Shown: in pieces, positions 60,501 through 63,500 of the stretch
How positions within the stretch are numbered: the first letter of the stretch is position 1
Layout of the letters: the number at the start of each line of letters is the position of its first letter
DNA from: Microglena sp. YARC
Lineage: Eukaryota; Chlorophyta; Chlorophyceae; Chlamydomonadales; Chlamydomonadaceae
DNA: 64,000 nt
Assembly: GCA_022414725.1 (NCBI GenBank)
Contig: CM039462.1
Coordinates: 131,093,774-131,157,773 of the forward strand
Direction of reading: 5' to 3'
The notes under the pieces: generated by a model
What the model saw: only the letters and a program-made list of their open reading frames with translations
What the model was told of the DNA's origin: nothing
Database searches by the model: none
Translations under genes and position numbers: made by a program

Positions 60501-63500
60501 CGACACCTGCTCACTAAATAACAACACCTGTTCATTTTATTTATACCAGTGCAGTATAGATAAAATTATAAGACACTTTTACCCTCACCTCACAAGTCAC
60601 CCTCATCCTACCCAACCACCCGTGTGCAGTATAGATAACACATCATGAGGTACTTTTTAACTCACCTCACAAGTCCCCCTCACCTCACAACCACCAGTGT
60701 GCAGTATAGATAACATCATAAGACACTTTTACCCACACCTCACAAGTCATTCTCACCTCACAAGAACCTCAATTAAAGTCACAAGTCACCCTCACCTCAC
60801 AAGAACCTCAATTGAAGTCACAAGTCACCCTCACCTCACAAAAGGTCCCTTTATAGCGCATGGAGCTGAAGGACGAGAGAACATGTGACAAGAAGCTTAG
60901 CTCAGACTTTGAATGCGCAAGACCTGGATGGGGGGTGGGGGGAAGTTAGTTTAGTTAGTTAATGCGCAAGACCTGGATGGGCGCTAGGGGGAAGTAAGTT
61001 CAGTTAGTTAATGCGCAAGACCTGGATGGGCGGTGGGGGGAAGTGAGTTCAGTTAGTTAATGCGCAAGACCTGGATGGGCGGTGGGGGGAAGTTAGCCCC
61101 CACTTCAATTTAGGGGGTTTAGGGTTTGGAATTTAGTGTTTAGTGGTTTAGGTTGTGATTCAAAGGTTTAGGGTTTAGGTGGTTTTAGGGTGTAGGTAGG
61201 TTCAGGGTTTAGGGATGTGGAGGCTAACCTAAGTGGAGGCTAACTTCCCCCTACCGTACCGGTGTTGGCCTAAGGGGATGTCAGGCAGCCGTGGCCCAGT
61301 CGGGGGCTACGTCTAGCAGCTAAACCTCCCCTTACCTGGATGAGCCATATGGGGGGCTACGCCCAGCAGCATTAGGGGGGCTTCGTCCAGTAGCCTAACT
61401 TCCCCCTACCTGGATGAGGATTGTAGGATCTCATGCCATCCGTCCTTTGGCGGGCTCTTAAAGTAGGTCCATCTCTTGGTGTGGCTCTGACACTCCTTAC
61501 ATGATGGCGTACCACGATGCGGCTCACATACACTAGCAGCTGCTCAAACAATTCAGAGTCATCTTGGCTCATTCTAGAATGATTTCTCTTGGACACTCCA
61601 GAGAGAACGGTGCAGATGAGATTCTGATCAGCATGTGTATCATATTCCTAAACGCAGAGAGTGTTTGGTTTAGAGGGTTGGACGGGTGAGTGGGTGGGTA
61701 GGTGGGGAGGGAGGGAGGGAGAGAGGGAGGGAGGGAGAGAGGGAGGGAGGGAGGGAGGGAGGAGGAGGAGGGAGGGAGGGAGGGAGGGAGGGAGGGAGGG
61801 GAGGGAGGGAGGGAGGGAAGGAGGGAGGGAAGGAAGGAGGGAGAGGAAGGGAGAGAGGAAGGGAGGGAGGAGGGAGGGAGGGAGGGAGGGAGGGAGGGAG
61901 GGAGAGAGGGAGGTGGGTGGGTGGGTGGGTAGGTAGGTAGGTAGGTAGTTGGGTCGGTCGGTCGGTCGGTCGGTTGGTCAGTCGGTCGGTTGGTCAGTCA
62001 GTCGGTTGGTTGGTCGGTTGGTCTGTCGGTCGGTCAGTCGGTTGGTTGGTCAGTTGGTTGGTCGGTAGGAGGGTGGGTGGGTAGTAGGCAGGCAGGCAGA
62101 CTGGCCACCCCATAGAGGTCTGTGCATATTAGAGTCTCATCAGTTTCTGTATCATATTTCTGAACGCAGAAAGAATTTGGTTTAGAGGGTTAGGCAGGTG
62201 AGTGGGTGGGTAGGTGGGGAGGGAGGGAGGGAGGTGGGTGGGTGGGTGGGTGGGTCGGTAGGTGGGTAGGTAGGTAGGTAGGTAGGTAGGTAGGTAGGTA
62301 GGTAGGTAGGTAGGTAGGTAGGTAGGTGGGTGGGTGGGTGGGTAGGTGGGTAGGTGGGTGGATGGGTGGGTATGTGGGTATGTGGGTAGGGATGGAGGTA
62401 CATCAGGGTTTAAAGGTGGAGGTGGAGGTGGAGATGTAGGTGGAGGTTGAGGTTGAGGTACAACAAAGTGTCCTGTGGATGAGCAGTCAGGGTCTTCCTA
62501 TTCATCCATCCTTTGTTTGCTTAATTTGTAGCCAGCCTGTGTACTGCTGTTCAACCTGCACCATAACTCTGCTCAGTTTGTAGCCAGCCTGTGTACTGCT
62601 GTTCACCTGTGCGATAATTCTGCTCAGTTTGTAGCCAGCCTGTGTACTGCTGTTAACCTGTGCGATAAATCTGCTCAGTTTGTAGCCAGCCTGTGTACTG
62701 CTGTTCACCCTGCACGATAACTCTGCTCAGTTTGTAGCCAGCCTGTGAACTCCACAACCACAACCACAACACTTACCACTACCATCACCACCACCACAAC
62801 ACCCACCACTACCACCGCCGCCACCACAACCACACAACAACATAGTGTTTTCATTACCTTCACCCACACACTACCACCGCCACCACCACCACCACACAAC
62901 AACATAGTGCTTTCTTTACCTTAACCAACTACTACCACCGCACCAGCACCACCACATCCACCACTACCACCACCACCACGACACCCACCACTACAACCTC
63001 CACCACCACCACCACACCCATCACTACCACCGCCAGCAGCACCACAACACCCACCACTACCACCGCCACCACCACCACCACACAACAACATAGTGTATTC
63101 ATTACCTTCAGGAGACTGAGACTCTTGACCAAGTCTCCATTGTATCCAGAGATAGTATGGAGCAAGTGGTTGTATAGATTAGGATCGATCAATCTGCTTG
63201 TACTCCCTGGCTCATCATACTCCCCGGCCTTGACCCCTGGAAAGCTATCAGTGCCGTCTAACTCGGCCAGAACTTGCTTGTGTTGCATGTGTTGCTGGAG
63301 TTGCTGCACTGGGAGGGCCAAGCCTCCTGTCTGCCTGCTGTCTGTCTGTATGTCTGCTGTCTGCCTGCCTGCTGTCTGTCTGCTGCTGTCTGTCTGTCTG
63401 CTGTCTGTCTGCTGTCTGTCTGCTTGTTCCTGAGCTGAGAAGTACCGTACCTCTGAGGCTGAGCAAGCTGGTGACGGACTTGCCAGTGGAGATGCTGCAT

